Source: Acetoanaerobium sticklandii
GTDB taxonomy: Bacteria; Bacillota; Clostridia; Peptostreptococcales; Filifactoraceae
Length of the DNA stretch: 64,000 nucleotides
Direction of reading: 5' to 3'
Assembly (NCBI RefSeq): GCF_000196455.1
Contig: NC_014614.1
Span: forward strand, 1,968,001-2,032,000
Positions 44,218 through 52,969 of the stretch are shown one piece after another. The notes under the pieces were generated by a model. The model made no database searches. It saw only the letters and a list, made by a program, of their open reading frames with translations, and was not told where the DNA came from. The first letter of the stretch is position 1, and each line of letters opens with the position of its first letter. Made by a program: the position numbers and the translations under genes.

Positions 44218-44256
44218 AAAAAAAGACTCCAATAAACTCAATCGTTATTTGGAGTC
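44218..44256 (-). terminator. Terminator containing the phoR stop codon
   Basis: Arms GACTCCAAATAA and TTATTGGAGTC (one bulge) with a 9-base loop, followed on the minus strand by TTTTTTTG. The phoR TAA stop is in the 5' arm. Confidence 0.85.
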
Positions 44257-45534
44257 ATCTTTATCGTTTTTTGGAAATTCAATAATAAATTTACTTCCCT
44301 TATTAAGCTCACTATGAACTTTTATATTACCATTTAAGTTTAACACTATATGCTTTACAATTGCAAGCCCTAAACCCGTTCCTCCGACTTTTTTGCTTCT
44401 CGCTTTATCAACTCTATAGAATCTCTCAAAAATTCTATCAATATCTTCACTTGGTATACCTATTCCATCATCTTCAACTGAAAAAAGAACCTTTTTCGAA
44501 TCCTCAAGCAGTGTCAGCCTTACAAAGCCTTCTTCTTTAGAATACTTTATAGCATTGTCTATAAGATTCAGTATCAGTTGCTTCATCAAATCTGGATTGG
44601 ATTTTAAATATATCTGATTATCTATAGGGCTGAAATCTATTGTTACATTTTTGTCTTTTATTGTTTCTGAAACTAAATTGATACATTCATTTATTGTATC
44701 AGCGAAATTTACTGGTTCATTTGAATAATGGCTTTTATTACCTTCAATAAATGACAATATTAATATATCATCAATTAATCTTTGAAGCCTATTGGATTCA
44801 ACCTCAATTATGTCTAAGAATTTTGTTCTCATAGCTTTATTGATTCCAGCGTTTGATTTTAAGGTTTCCACAAAGCCATTTATTGAAGTTAGTGGAGTTT
44901 TGAGCTCATGAGTAACATTTGCAACAAAATCACTTCTAATTGTTTCAAGCTTTATTCTCTCTGTTATGTCTTCGATATTTACTATAGCCCCTATTACAAT
45001 CTTATCATTGTCATCAAGTCTAATTGGATCTACATTTATTTTATAATCAACCGTTCCAAGATGAAGCTGGGTATGCGCTCTTTCTCTTTTATGAAACAAA
45101 TCCAAAATACATAAAAGCAATCTCTGATCCTTTACTATCATTTCGAAAGGTCTTCCTTCGTAATCAGTTTCATGGTAATCAAAGATATTTTTAGCTGCCT
45201 TATTCATAAGAAGTACATTTTGTTCTTTATCTATTGCAACTATACCATTTGATATACTTTTTAATATTGCTTTAAGCTTTGAGTTTCTATCTTTGAGTGT
45301 TTCTATATTACCATATATTTCTTTAGTCATAAGGTTAAAGCTTTTTCCAGCCTTACCTAAATCTCCAGAAAATGATGAATTTATCTGGGCCATATAATTT
45401 CCCTTAGTTACTTCATCATAAGCTTTTCCTAGCTCTTTTACATATCTTCTAAGTGAAAGAGTATACTTGCCCATTAGAATAGTCGCTGCTGCTAACAGAA
45501 AAACTAAAACATTCATAATGGCTTCCATTGTCAT
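44245..45534 (-). CDS. phoR: PhoR-type sensor histidine kinase without extracytoplasmic domain
   Basis: A 429-residue kinase with a single N-terminal membrane segment (about 6-24), a HAMP-like segment, a PAS domain (about 90-190), HisKA with phospho-accepting His209 (THELKTPLTS), and a complete ATPase domain: NLIDNAIKYS, DDGIGIPSED and GTGLGLAIVKH. Unlike B. subtilis PhoR it has no second membrane segment and no external sensor domain, so it probably senses through PAS or membrane partners. It overlaps phoP by four bases. The Pho assignment rests on the operon's candidate Pho box and PAS-HisKA layout; WalK-like function is an alternative. Confidence 0.82.
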   Translation of the reverse strand: MTMEAIMNVLVFLLAAATILMGKYTLSLRRYVKELGKAYDEVTKGNYMAQINSSFSGDLGKAGKSFNLMTKEIYGNIETLKDRNSKLKAILKSISNGIVAIDKEQNVLLMNKAAKNIFDYHETDYEGRPFEMIVKDQRLLLCILDLFHKRERAHTQLHLGTVDYKINVDPIRLDDNDKIVIGAIVNIEDITERIKLETIRSDFVANVTHELKTPLTSINGFVETLKSNAGINKAMRTKFLDIIEVESNRLQRLIDDILILSFIEGNKSHYSNEPVNFADTINECINLVSETIKDKNVTIDFSPIDNQIYLKSNPDLMKQLILNLIDNAIKYSKEEGFVRLTLLEDSKKVLFSVEDDGIGIPSEDIDRIFERFYRVDKARSKKVGGTGLGLAIVKHIVLNLNGNIKVHSELNKGSKFIIEFPKNDKDDSK

Positions 45535-46223
45535 TTTATCTTATACCCCACTCCTCTTATAGTTTCTATATACTGAGGTTTTTTATCGTTATCCTCAATT
45601 TTTTTTCTCAAATGCCTTATGTGGACATCTACAGTTCTAGTTTCTCCAAAATATTCATATCCCCATATTTTATCCAGAAGATAATTTCTAGTTAAAACCT
45701 TTCCTCTATTTAAAGCAAGAAGTTTTAATAATTCAAACTCCTTTAGGGTTAAATCAATTTTCTCATTTCTTTTAAAAACCTCATAATTTTCCATGTCAAT
45801 ATAAAGCTCACTTATTTCTAAACTTGTGTCCATAATAGGTTGGCTCGGAGCTGCATATCTTCTAGTGACAGCTTTTACTCTAGCCATCAATTCCTTTATA
45901 GAAAATGGCTTAGTGATATAATCATCAGCACCTAGTTCAAGACCATAAATTTTGTCTTTTTCCATGTTCTTAGCCGTAAGCATAATTATTGGTGTATCTT
46001 TTAATTCTTCATCTTCTCTTATTTTACTGCAAACCTTAGTTCCATCCATAATAGGTAGCATCAAATCGAGTAAAATTAATCCTGGTTTTATATCCTTCGC
46101 CTTTTTTAAAGCTTCTTCTCCATCGTAGGCATATTCAACTTTGTATCCTTTAAGCTCCATATTAAACTTCAAAAGCTCAACTATATTTTCTTCATCATCT
46201 ACAATTAATACTTTTTTATTCAT
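45531..46223 (-). CDS. phoP: PhoP/PhoB-type response regulator
   Basis: A 230-residue OmpR/PhoB family regulator with a receiver domain (DDEENI, phospho-acceptor Asp53 in LLDLMLP, Lys in ITKPFSI) and a C-terminal winged helix ending YIETIRGVGYKIK. The frame opens at TTG (46229) but GGAGG is six bases before the ATG at 46223. A candidate Pho box in its promoter suggests autoregulation by phosphate state. Confidence 0.88.
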   Translation of the reverse strand: MNKKVLIVDDEENIVELLKFNMELKGYKVEYAYDGEEALKKAKDIKPGLILLDLMLPIMDGTKVCSKIREDEELKDTPIIMLTAKNMEKDKIYGLELGADDYITKPFSIKELMARVKAVTRRYAAPSQPIMDTSLEISELYIDMENYEVFKRNEKIDLTLKEFELLKLLALNRGKVLTRNYLLDKIWGYEYFGETRTVDVHIRHLRKKIEDNDKKPQYIETIRGVGYKIK

Positions 46224-46261
46224 AGTCAACCTCCATGCTATTTTCCAATCACTCTAGCACA

Positions 46262-46313
46262 AGTATATATGAAATTTAACCTTGTTTTGTAAAACTCATG
46301 TTAAGTTTGTAAA
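46262..46313 (-). promoter_or_regulatory. phoPR promoter with candidate Pho box
   Basis: On the minus strand TTAACA (46304-46299) and TTTACA (46293-46288) are separated by five bases, the 11-base period of Firmicutes PhoP boxes; a further TTTACA (46313-46308) is slightly closer. TATACT (46267-46262) is the likely -10, placing the box over the -35 region as in PhoP-activated promoters. Confidence 0.5.
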
Positions 46314-46323
46314 TAAATATGAG

Positions 46324-46788
46324 CTATTTTCTGCTTTTTTCCTCTATTATATTTTTCAGTTCATCCAAAAAGCTGTTTACATCCTTGAACTGTCTATATA
46401 CCGAAGCAAATCTAACATAGCTAACTTCATCTATATCTTTGAGCTTATCCATAACAAGATTTCCAATTTCTTCACTGGAAATTTCTCTTTGCATCATGTT
46501 TACTATTTCTTTTTCTATATCAGTAACTATATTTTCCATCTGCTTTATTGATATCGGTCTTTTTTCACAGGATCTAATTATTCCCTTTAAAATTTTTTCT
46601 CTATCAAAGAACTCTCTTGCTCCATCTTTTTTAACTATCATTACATTTACTTGCTCAATTTTCTCATAGGTAGTGAATCTTTTTTTACAATTTTCACATT
46701 CTCTTCTTCGTCTTATGGAATTACCTTCCTCAATAGGTCGTGAATCAACAACCTTTGATGTATCAAAATCACAATAAGGGCATTTCAT
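46324..46788 (-). CDS. nrdR: Transcriptional regulator NrdR
   Basis: A zinc-ribbon and ATP-cone repressor of ribonucleotide reductase genes. The 154-residue protein starts MKCPYC and has zinc cysteines at 3, 6, 31 and 34, SRPIEEGNSIRRRR, and the ATP-cone (about 46-136). The frame opens at GTG (46797) but GAGGTGG supports the ATG at 46788, which also matches the family N-terminus. It follows ftsZ after a terminator; no nrd gene is in the window. Confidence 0.96.
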   Translation of the reverse strand: MKCPYCDFDTSKVVDSRPIEEGNSIRRRRECENCKKRFTTYEKIEQVNVMIVKKDGAREFFDREKILKGIIRSCEKRPISIKQMENIVTDIEKEIVNMMQREISSEEIGNLVMDKLKDIDEVSYVRFASVYRQFKDVNSFLDELKNIIEEKSRK

Positions 46789-46821
46789 TTCATCCACCTC
46801 AAAATTTTTAAATTAGTAAAG

Positions 46822-46854
46822 AAAAAAGTCTACTCAAAATGAGACAGACTTTTT
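46822..46854 (-). terminator. ftsZ terminator
   Basis: Arms AAAAAGTCT and AGACTTTTT with an inner GAG/CTC, followed on the minus strand by TTTTTTCTTT. It separates ftsZ from nrdR. Confidence 0.8.
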
Positions 46855-46872
46855 CAGGTCATGTGTAAAAGT

Positions 46873-47982
46873 TTATTTCTTGTTGGTTCTAACTAACCAT
46901 GGCGGAAGTTCAAGACTTTCTACTTCTTCCTTTGGTTCTTCCTCTTCTGCTAATATTTCCTCTTCAACCACTTCAGCCTCATCAAGCAGATTAAAAGTCT
47001 TTGATTCCAGCCCTCCTGGATGTCCATCAAATCCTGTTGCTATAACAGTGATGCTTATTTCGTCTCCTGCATCATCACTATACGCTGTTCCAACTATTAT
47101 TTCAGAATCATCTCTATTTACTGCTTCAGTAATAAACTTAGAAGCTTCATTAAACTCATGTATTGTAAAGGTATCCTTAGATGCAGTAACATTTAATAAC
47201 ACAGCTTTTGCGCCCTTAACAGTAGTCTCAAGTAATGGACTATGAATAGCAGCTTTTGCAGCTTCAAGAGCTCTGTTTTCTCCCTTTGCTTTTCCAGTAC
47301 CCATATGGGCAATTCCTCTGTCAAGCATCGTAGTTCTAACATCGGCAAAGTCTACGTTGATAAGTCCAGGTACTTTAATTATGTCTGTAATACCTTTAAC
47401 GCCTTGCTTAAGTACTTCATTTGCCATTTCAAAAGCATCTTCCATTTTTGTATCTTTAGAACAGATTTCCAATATTCTGTCGTTTGGTATAACAATTAAA
47501 GTATCAACGCTCTTCTTAAGCTCATCAATTCCTTTTTCTGCTTTTTTCATTTTTTGAGGTCCTTCAAAAAAGAATGGCTTAGTAACTATTCCTACTGTAA
47601 GTATGCCTAATTCTTTTGCTATTCTAGCTACAACAGGTGCTGCTCCAGTTCCTGTTCCGCCTCCCATACCTGCAGTAATAAAAATCATATCTGTTCCATC
47701 TAGAGTATTTTTTATATCCTCTACACTCTCTTCAGCTGCTTTTTCTCCAATTTCTGGATTGGCTCCAGCACCTAACCCTCTAGTCAGCTTTTCTCCAATT
47801 TGAAGTTTTGATTCCGCTTCTGATTTGTTAAGAGCCTGAGAGTCTGTGTTAACAGCTATATATTCAACCCCTACTATTCCTGCATGAATCATTCTGTTAA
47901 CAGCGTTACCCCCACCGCCGCCAACACCTACTATTCTTATTTTTTCTTTGCTGTCATTGGTACTAATATCAAATTGTAGCAT
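46873..47982 (-). CDS. ftsZ: Cell division protein FtsZ
   Basis: The tubulin-like division scaffold. The 369-residue protein has GVGGGGGNAVNRM (19-31), the tubulin signature GGGTGTG (107-113) and the T7 loop NVDFADV (209-215). After an acidic linker (about 340-357) the C-terminal tail is LELPPWLVRTNKK, a variant of the usual IPxFLR peptide that binds FtsA, SepF and EzrA. AGGAGG precedes the ATG. It has its own promoter and terminator. No ftsA precedes it. Confidence 0.97.
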   Translation of the reverse strand: MLQFDISTNDSKEKIRIVGVGGGGGNAVNRMIHAGIVGVEYIAVNTDSQALNKSEAESKLQIGEKLTRGLGAGANPEIGEKAAEESVEDIKNTLDGTDMIFITAGMGGGTGTGAAPVVARIAKELGILTVGIVTKPFFFEGPQKMKKAEKGIDELKKSVDTLIVIPNDRILEICSKDTKMEDAFEMANEVLKQGVKGITDIIKVPGLINVDFADVRTTMLDRGIAHMGTGKAKGENRALEAAKAAIHSPLLETTVKGAKAVLLNVTASKDTFTIHEFNEASKFITEAVNRDDSEIIVGTAYSDDAGDEISITVIATGFDGHPGGLESKTFNLLDEAEVVEEEILAEEEEPKEEVESLELPPWLVRTNKK

Positions 47983-48025
47983 GGCATGCCCTCCTAAAAT
48001 TACTATTCGTCATTTTAATACTTTT

Positions 48026-48055
48026 ATTATAATCTATAAACTAGTATTTGCGCAA
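48026..48055 (-). promoter_or_regulatory. ftsZ promoter
   Basis: TTGCGC (48055-48050), 18-base spacer, TATAAT (48031-48026), in the 97-base gap between sbp and ftsZ. Confidence 0.65.
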
Positions 48056-48079
48056 AATAATATATAATATTATTTTAAC

Positions 48080-48451
48080 TTATTCTAGTTCTTTTGTCAT
48101 TGTTCTCTTTTTTGATGCATAAAGTTTGTTAAAAATAAGTCTTCTTATAGATGCGAAATTTTGGAATAACCTTCCTCCAAATACAATAATAGGAGCATAA
48201 TACAAAGGTACCCCTAGCCTGTCTCCAAGGTATGCTAAAAATCCAGCTAGTATTGCATTAGTAAAAAAACCTGTAATGAACATAAGATTATCATAGGTGT
48301 TTTCCATAGATGACCTTATAGCCCCGAATACCGAATCCATCGCAGCAAGTATTGCTACTGAAACATAAAGTGAATAGTTATCAGGGTAAGTAAATGGCAC
48401 ATAATAACCAACTACAACACCTAGTGCTAATCCAATAATGGCCCAAATCAT
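48080..48451 (-). CDS. sbp: Small basic protein Sbp (DUF1290)
   Basis: A 123-residue membrane protein with three or four hydrophobic segments, starting MIWAIIGLALGVVVGYYVP and containing LAAMDSVFGAIRS, typical of DUF1290. It is positionally equivalent to B. subtilis sbp, upstream of the fts genes; function is unknown. The frame includes an outer GTG at 48454, but the ATG at 48451 overlaps the preceding stop (TGATG) with AGGAGG seven bases before it. Confidence 0.88.
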   Translation of the reverse strand: MIWAIIGLALGVVVGYYVPFTYPDNYSLYVSVAILAAMDSVFGAIRSSMENTYDNLMFITGFFTNAILAGFLAYLGDRLGVPLYYAPIIVFGGRLFQNFASIRRLIFNKLYASKKRTMTKELE

Positions 48452-49170
48452 CACTGTGCCTCCTTTAGATATTTAAAATTAATATTCTTGCTATACTTAG
48501 GTATAGTTAAGCTTTCTTCTGTAAAAAAATCTATTCCTATGCCATAAACACTTTTTAGTAAGTAGGCATATGAATCTGGCGCGGTAATAGCTTGCTTCAT
48601 CTCATCTAGAGGACCAGTAGCTGCAATAACAAAAGGTTGTCCAAAAGTTTTTCCATTTATGGTAATTGTTGGTCCACTACATCTTATCTCAGACATAAAA
48701 AGAAGCCTTTGTCCATTTACTGATATCGCCTCAGCACCTGAAAGCTTGAGATCATTTATGATATGAAGCACGTCTTGGTCGTGCACGATTATGTTATTTG
48801 GATTTTCTCCATCCTTTATTTCTCTATTACTATCCCTGATTTCTACTACAATTCCTCTGCCCTTAATATCTGTGTTTCCAGAAATGTCAGCCATCATAAA
48901 CTTTTGTTCTTGAAGTACTGGAACTATAGAGCCACTATTGTCAAGCTCATCTTCATATCGTTTATATTCATCTTCTTTTTGATTAATTAAATTATTAAGA
49001 TTTATAATTTCGTTTTTTTCAACTTCAATCTGCTCTTCTATTTCCTGGATTGATTTTAGAGTGACTAATCCATGTGTAGAACTTACACTTTTTATTTGAA
49101 GCACTAAAATAATCCCCAGCAGAAAAGTCATAAAAACCAACATATTTATTTTTGTTTTATTACCTGACAT
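48451..49170 (-). CDS. DUF881 protein, second of a pair (YlxX position)
   Basis: A 239-residue membrane-anchored protein: one N-terminal membrane segment (about 9-25), a coiled coil (about 40-75, EEQIEVEKNEIINLNNLINQ region) and the DUF881 domain with GRGIVVEI, IIVHDQDVLHIINDLKLSGAEAISVNGQRL and GPTITINGK. It is paralogous to its neighbour and sits where B. subtilis has ylxX. Function unknown; the repeated architecture suggests an extracellular scaffold for division or wall synthesis. GTGAGGAA precedes the ATG. Confidence 0.87.
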   Translation of the reverse strand: MSGNKTKINMLVFMTFLLGIILVLQIKSVSSTHGLVTLKSIQEIEEQIEVEKNEIINLNNLINQKEDEYKRYEDELDNSGSIVPVLQEQKFMMADISGNTDIKGRGIVVEIRDSNREIKDGENPNNIIVHDQDVLHIINDLKLSGAEAISVNGQRLLFMSEIRCSGPTITINGKTFGQPFVIAATGPLDEMKQAITAPDSYAYLLKSVYGIGIDFFTEESLTIPKYSKNINFKYLKEAQ

Positions 49171-49180
49171 TTCCTCACCC

Positions 49181-49888
49181 TTAATTTTCTACTGGCATAG
49201 AGTATTTAAATTCAACATTTTTCGTGAACCTTGGCAATTTCAGTTCTGGTTTTTTTTCTATACTAGCATTTATGTTATAGTGTTTTCGAATTTCCCATAA
49301 AACTCCATATCTTAAGTTTAATGCCGATTCCATAGTATCTGGATTCCCTACTGCCCTTATTTCATAAGGCTCAAAAATAGGATTCCCATTGACATAAAGC
49401 TTATCTCCAACTAGTTGAAAGAAAGTAGTATTTACATACCGTTCTTCATTTATAGCAATACCTTCTGCTCCTGAAGCATTTAGCTTATTGATAACTGAAA
49501 GTAAAAGCTCATAATTATATGTAAGTAGAGCTGTTTGCTGAGAGTCTTGATCTGACGATTGAAATTTAATTACGATTCCAGGTCCAATAGCTTCCTTTTG
49601 ACCTAGCATGAGCTCAAATTTATCAATTTCCTTTCTTAGCTCCTGCTCCATATAATCTTCTTGAAGTTCAGAATCCTTTAGCTCCTTGGCTTTCAATTCT
49701 AATGCCTGTAGCTCTTGTTCTAGACCTATTTTCTTGTCTCTAAGAGATTTAAGCTCCGATTGAAGCTGTCTGGACTTTTGAGACGAAGCTACCCCACCTG
49801 TCAAGTCATCTATACTCTTAAGCTGTAGGGCAATTGTAATACCAATTATAAAGCTAAAAATAAGAAAAATTAACTTTTCCTTTTTCAT
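49181..49888 (-). CDS. DUF881 protein, first of a pair (YlxW position)
   Basis: A 235-residue paralogue of the next gene: N-terminal membrane segment (about 6-22), coiled coil (about 38-95) and a DUF881 domain with GPGIVIKF, LLSVINKLNASGAEGIAINEERY and AVGNPDTMESAL. It sits between ftsQ and the second DUF881 gene, the B. subtilis ylxW position. AAGGATAG precedes the ATG by about ten bases. Confidence 0.87.
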   Translation of the reverse strand: MKKEKLIFLIFSFIIGITIALQLKSIDDLTGGVASSQKSRQLQSELKSLRDKKIGLEQELQALELKAKELKDSELQEDYMEQELRKEIDKFELMLGQKEAIGPGIVIKFQSSDQDSQQTALLTYNYELLLSVINKLNASGAEGIAINEERYVNTTFFQLVGDKLYVNGNPIFEPYEIRAVGNPDTMESALNLRYGVLWEIRKHYNINASIEKKPELKLPRFTKNVEFKYSMPVEN

Positions 49889-49895
49889 ACTAAAT

Positions 49896-50627
49896 CTATC
49901 CTTCCCTATACACAGGATTGCTATTATATCTCATATCAATTACTCCATAGTGGATTCCTTTAGTGTGCAAGTCGACCAAAATCTTATTTAATCTAAGCAT
50001 CTTGTCATTAAGTCCAGTTCCATCACCTAGAAGCACTGTTATACCATTTGCGGTTGTCATATATATATTTTCTAGATTCTTTAAGTTTATGTCGGATATG
50101 CTTTCAAGTAATCTTGCATTTTGAGAAACTGAAATCATACTAAGTATAGCTGTAAATTGCTCTTCATTTTCTATTGGGATTTTCTTCCCTAGCTGAACTT
50201 TAACTGGTTTTATTCCACTGATTATTGGTTTTTGCATAGATGCAACATCTGTTTGAATTTTAAGGACAACTCCTTCTTCATCTATTATTGCATAGCCTCC
50301 AGTAACAGGTATAACAGCTGACTCAAATCTCTGCTTTATAGAAAAAATAAGTGTCTTTGGAAATTTTCTTTTAATTTTTATATCTTTTATATAAGGATTA
50401 CTTTTTATGTTACCTTCTGCTGCCTTCAAGCTAATTTTATAAATATTATTATCCTTATCTATTTTAGAGAGCTCTAATATTTCTTTTTTTGATAGGCTAG
50501 TTTCCCCTAATACAATTGCATTCTCAAAATAAAAATAAGGTAGAAATAAATATCCAAAAACAGTCAAAATCAAGAATGCAAATATCCCTATAACTATATT
50601 TTTTTTGCTTATATTGATTCTTTCCAT
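49896..50627 (-). CDS. ftsQ: Cell division protein FtsQ / DivIB
   Basis: A roughly 243-residue bitopic protein: membrane segment (about 11-33), POTRA domain (FENAIVLGETSLSKKEILEL onward) and the FtsQ/DivIB beta domain with AVIPVTGGYAIIDEEGVVLK. It links FtsL/FtsB-like partners to the divisome and ends near VIDMRYNSNPVYREG. Frame opens at GTG (50636) overlapping murG; an ATG three codons in at 50627 is used here, with weak Shine-Dalgarno at either start. Confidence 0.93.
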   Translation of the reverse strand: MERINISKKNIVIGIFAFLILTVFGYLFLPYFYFENAIVLGETSLSKKEILELSKIDKDNNIYKISLKAAEGNIKSNPYIKDIKIKRKFPKTLIFSIKQRFESAVIPVTGGYAIIDEEGVVLKIQTDVASMQKPIISGIKPVKVQLGKKIPIENEEQFTAILSMISVSQNARLLESISDINLKNLENIYMTTANGITVLLGDGTGLNDKMLRLNKILVDLHTKGIHYGVIDMRYNSNPVYREG

Positions 50628-50628
50628 A

Positions 50629-51723
50629 TCATTCACTTTTCTTCATCAAAATATTATAAATCAGCTGAGCAGGATTTTCCTTCGATAAGCTCAAGCTGTT
50701 TTCTTCCATAGCTTGTCTAAGCTTATCATCTTCCATAATACTATATAGTTTTTCCCTAAGTACCTCAGCAGAAAGCTCATCCTCTAATACGCAAAATCCA
50801 GCTCCAGCGCTTTCAATTGTTTTTGCATTGTATTCTTGATGATTTTCCGCAGTATACTTTTTAGGAATTACTATACTAGGCTTCCCAAGATAATTGACTT
50901 CAGCCAGCGTTATAGCTCCAGCACTACACACAATAACGTCTGCTGCTGCCATATAAGTACCCATATTTTCTATATATGGATATATTTTTATATTTTCTTT
51001 GTAATCGTCAATATTGAAACCTTCAGCAAAGGTATCATAATGGAACTTGCCCGTAGCATGTATCACAACTACATCCTTAGTAACAAATTGTGGAATCATA
51101 TCTCTTATTGCTTTGTTAAGACTCTTAGACCCTCCGCTTCCTCCAACACTTAGTAGAATAAAGCTTTCTTGTTTTAAGTTAAGCTTTTCTCTAGCTTCAG
51201 ATTTTGTCATAGAAAAATTTTCATTTCTAACTGGATTTCCAACGAACACGGGGTTGCTCTTAGAATCAAAAAACTTCTTTGCCTCTTCAAAGCCTAAAAA
51301 CACATTATTGACTTTTTTCCCAAGTAGCTTATTTGTTATTCCTGGAAAAACATTTTGCTCATGTATAGCAGTTCTTATACCCATAAGCGCAGCCATCATA
51401 ACAACAGGACCAGAAACATAACCTCCTGTACCTATTACAATATCTGGTTTTTCTTCTTTTAAAATTTTTCTCACCTTAGAAATAGAGCTTATAAGCTTAT
51501 ATGAACGCTTTATATTTTCTAAAGAGAGCTTACGCTGAAATCCCTTTACTTCAATAGGTATGAATTTGTATCCATAGCTAGGCACAATAGATTCTTCTAG
51601 ACTATTTGGCGTTCCTATATAGGTCACTTCACAGTCTGGATTATTGACCTTAAAAGAATTTGCTATGGATAGAGCTGGATATATATGTCCTCCAGTTCCT
51701 CCCCCTGAAACTATTACTTTCAT
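50629..51723 (-). CDS. murG: UDP-GlcNAc:lipid I transferase MurG
   Basis: Completes lipid II at the inner membrane face. The 364-residue protein has GGGTGGHIYPAL (7-18), GTGGYVSGPVV, EQNVFPGITNK and CSAGAITLAEVNYLGKPSI, the GT-B active-site motifs. AAGGAGA precedes the ATG. It follows ftsW after a short gap. murC and murB, often nearby, are absent from this cluster. Confidence 0.97.
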   Translation of the reverse strand: MKVIVSGGGTGGHIYPALSIANSFKVNNPDCEVTYIGTPNSLEESIVPSYGYKFIPIEVKGFQRKLSLENIKRSYKLISSISKVRKILKEEKPDIVIGTGGYVSGPVVMMAALMGIRTAIHEQNVFPGITNKLLGKKVNNVFLGFEEAKKFFDSKSNPVFVGNPVRNENFSMTKSEAREKLNLKQESFILLSVGGSGGSKSLNKAIRDMIPQFVTKDVVVIHATGKFHYDTFAEGFNIDDYKENIKIYPYIENMGTYMAAADVIVCSAGAITLAEVNYLGKPSIVIPKKYTAENHQEYNAKTIESAGAGFCVLEDELSAEVLREKLYSIMEDDKLRQAMEENSLSLSKENPAQLIYNILMKKSE

Positions 51724-51777
51724 TAAATTTTCTCCTTTATTTCAACATCTCATAATTTATATAAAAAATTCTATTAA

Positions 51778-52884
51778 TCATTTTGAGTATCTAGACACAT
51801 TTAGTATTATGCCCATAGCACACATAAAAATCACCAGTGATGTTCCTCCATAGCTTATAAATGGCAGTGGCAATCCTGTATTTGGTATAGAAGAGGTAGC
51901 AACTCCAATATTAATAAGCACCTGAATTCCTATCTGAAGAGTTATCCCAGCAACTAGCATAGAAGAAAACATATCAGGAGCTTTCACAACAAGCTGAAGA
52001 CATCTTAGAATTAGAAATGCAAATAATATAAGTACAAAAATACCTCCTATGTAGCCTAGCTCTTCTCCTATAATTGCAAAAATAAAATCATTTTGGGGTT
52101 CTGGAAGATAAAAGAACTTTTGTCTGCTTTTGCCTAGCCCTAATCCGAAAATCCCTCCTGAACCAAGAGCATAAAGAGATTGTATTACTTGATAACCATT
52201 TCCAAGAGGATCTTTAAATGGATCTAGAAATGTAGTAAATCTCTTCAATCTATAGGGTTCAAATAAAATCAGAAGTACGATTCCAAATATTCCCATTCCA
52301 GCTATTCCAACTACGTAGATATAATGCATACCAGCAATAAAAAGCATTCCAAAGGTAACAAACAAAATAGTAACACTAGTTGATAAATCCGGCTGAATTA
52401 TTATTAACAGGACCGATAGCCCTACATAAATAAATGGCTGAATTATAGTGCCAAGGTTGTTTATTTGGTTTTTTCTATTGCTTATGATTGTAGCTGTCAT
52501 TATAATACAAGCAAACTTAGTAACCTCTGATGTCATCAAAGTAGAAAAACCAATATCAAGCCATCTCTTAGCATAATTTAATTCTATGCCTAGTGGAGAA
52601 AATCTAGTCATAAGCAATAATAAAATATTTACGCCCATAAGGGGAAGGGCATATTTTTTATAAACTTTATAATTAATTTTTGATACGAAAAGCATGCCTG
52701 CAAAGCCTATTATCGAAAATACAATATTTTTTTTAAGGAAAAATAAAGGGTCATTATGTTTGACCCCTGATTGAACATAGCTCGCACTAAAAACCATTAT
52801 GGTACCGAATAAAACTAAAATACCTGTAAGAGAAAATATCCAAGCATCAAAATTTCCTGAAGATTTTCTTATGTTTTTTTCCAT
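51778..52884 (-). CDS. ftsW: FtsW/RodA/SpoVE family peptidoglycan polymerase
   Basis: A SEDS glycosyltransferase of about 368 residues with ten membrane segments, RWLDIG (about 105-110), QPDLSTS and QNDFIFAIIGEELGYIGGI, then PFISYGGTS. In the dcw cluster this is FtsW or SpoVE; sequence alone does not decide. The frame opens at GTG (52893), but GGGTGG supports the ATG at 52884. It works with the class B penicillin-binding protein encoded at 56.7-58.9 kb. Confidence 0.93.
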   Translation of the reverse strand: MEKNIRKSSGNFDAWIFSLTGILVLFGTIMVFSASYVQSGVKHNDPLFFLKKNIVFSIIGFAGMLFVSKINYKVYKKYALPLMGVNILLLLMTRFSPLGIELNYAKRWLDIGFSTLMTSEVTKFACIIMTATIISNRKNQINNLGTIIQPFIYVGLSVLLIIIQPDLSTSVTILFVTFGMLFIAGMHYIYVVGIAGMGIFGIVLLILFEPYRLKRFTTFLDPFKDPLGNGYQVIQSLYALGSGGIFGLGLGKSRQKFFYLPEPQNDFIFAIIGEELGYIGGIFVLILFAFLILRCLQLVVKAPDMFSSMLVAGITLQIGIQVLINIGVATSSIPNTGLPLPFISYGGTSLVIFMCAMGIILNVSRYSK

Positions 52885-52969
52885 AATTACCACCCATATT
52901 ATTTTTAGGAAATATGATTATTTAAAAAACCAAGGATTGCTACTCAGCCACAGAAGTCTTTCCCTTTAA

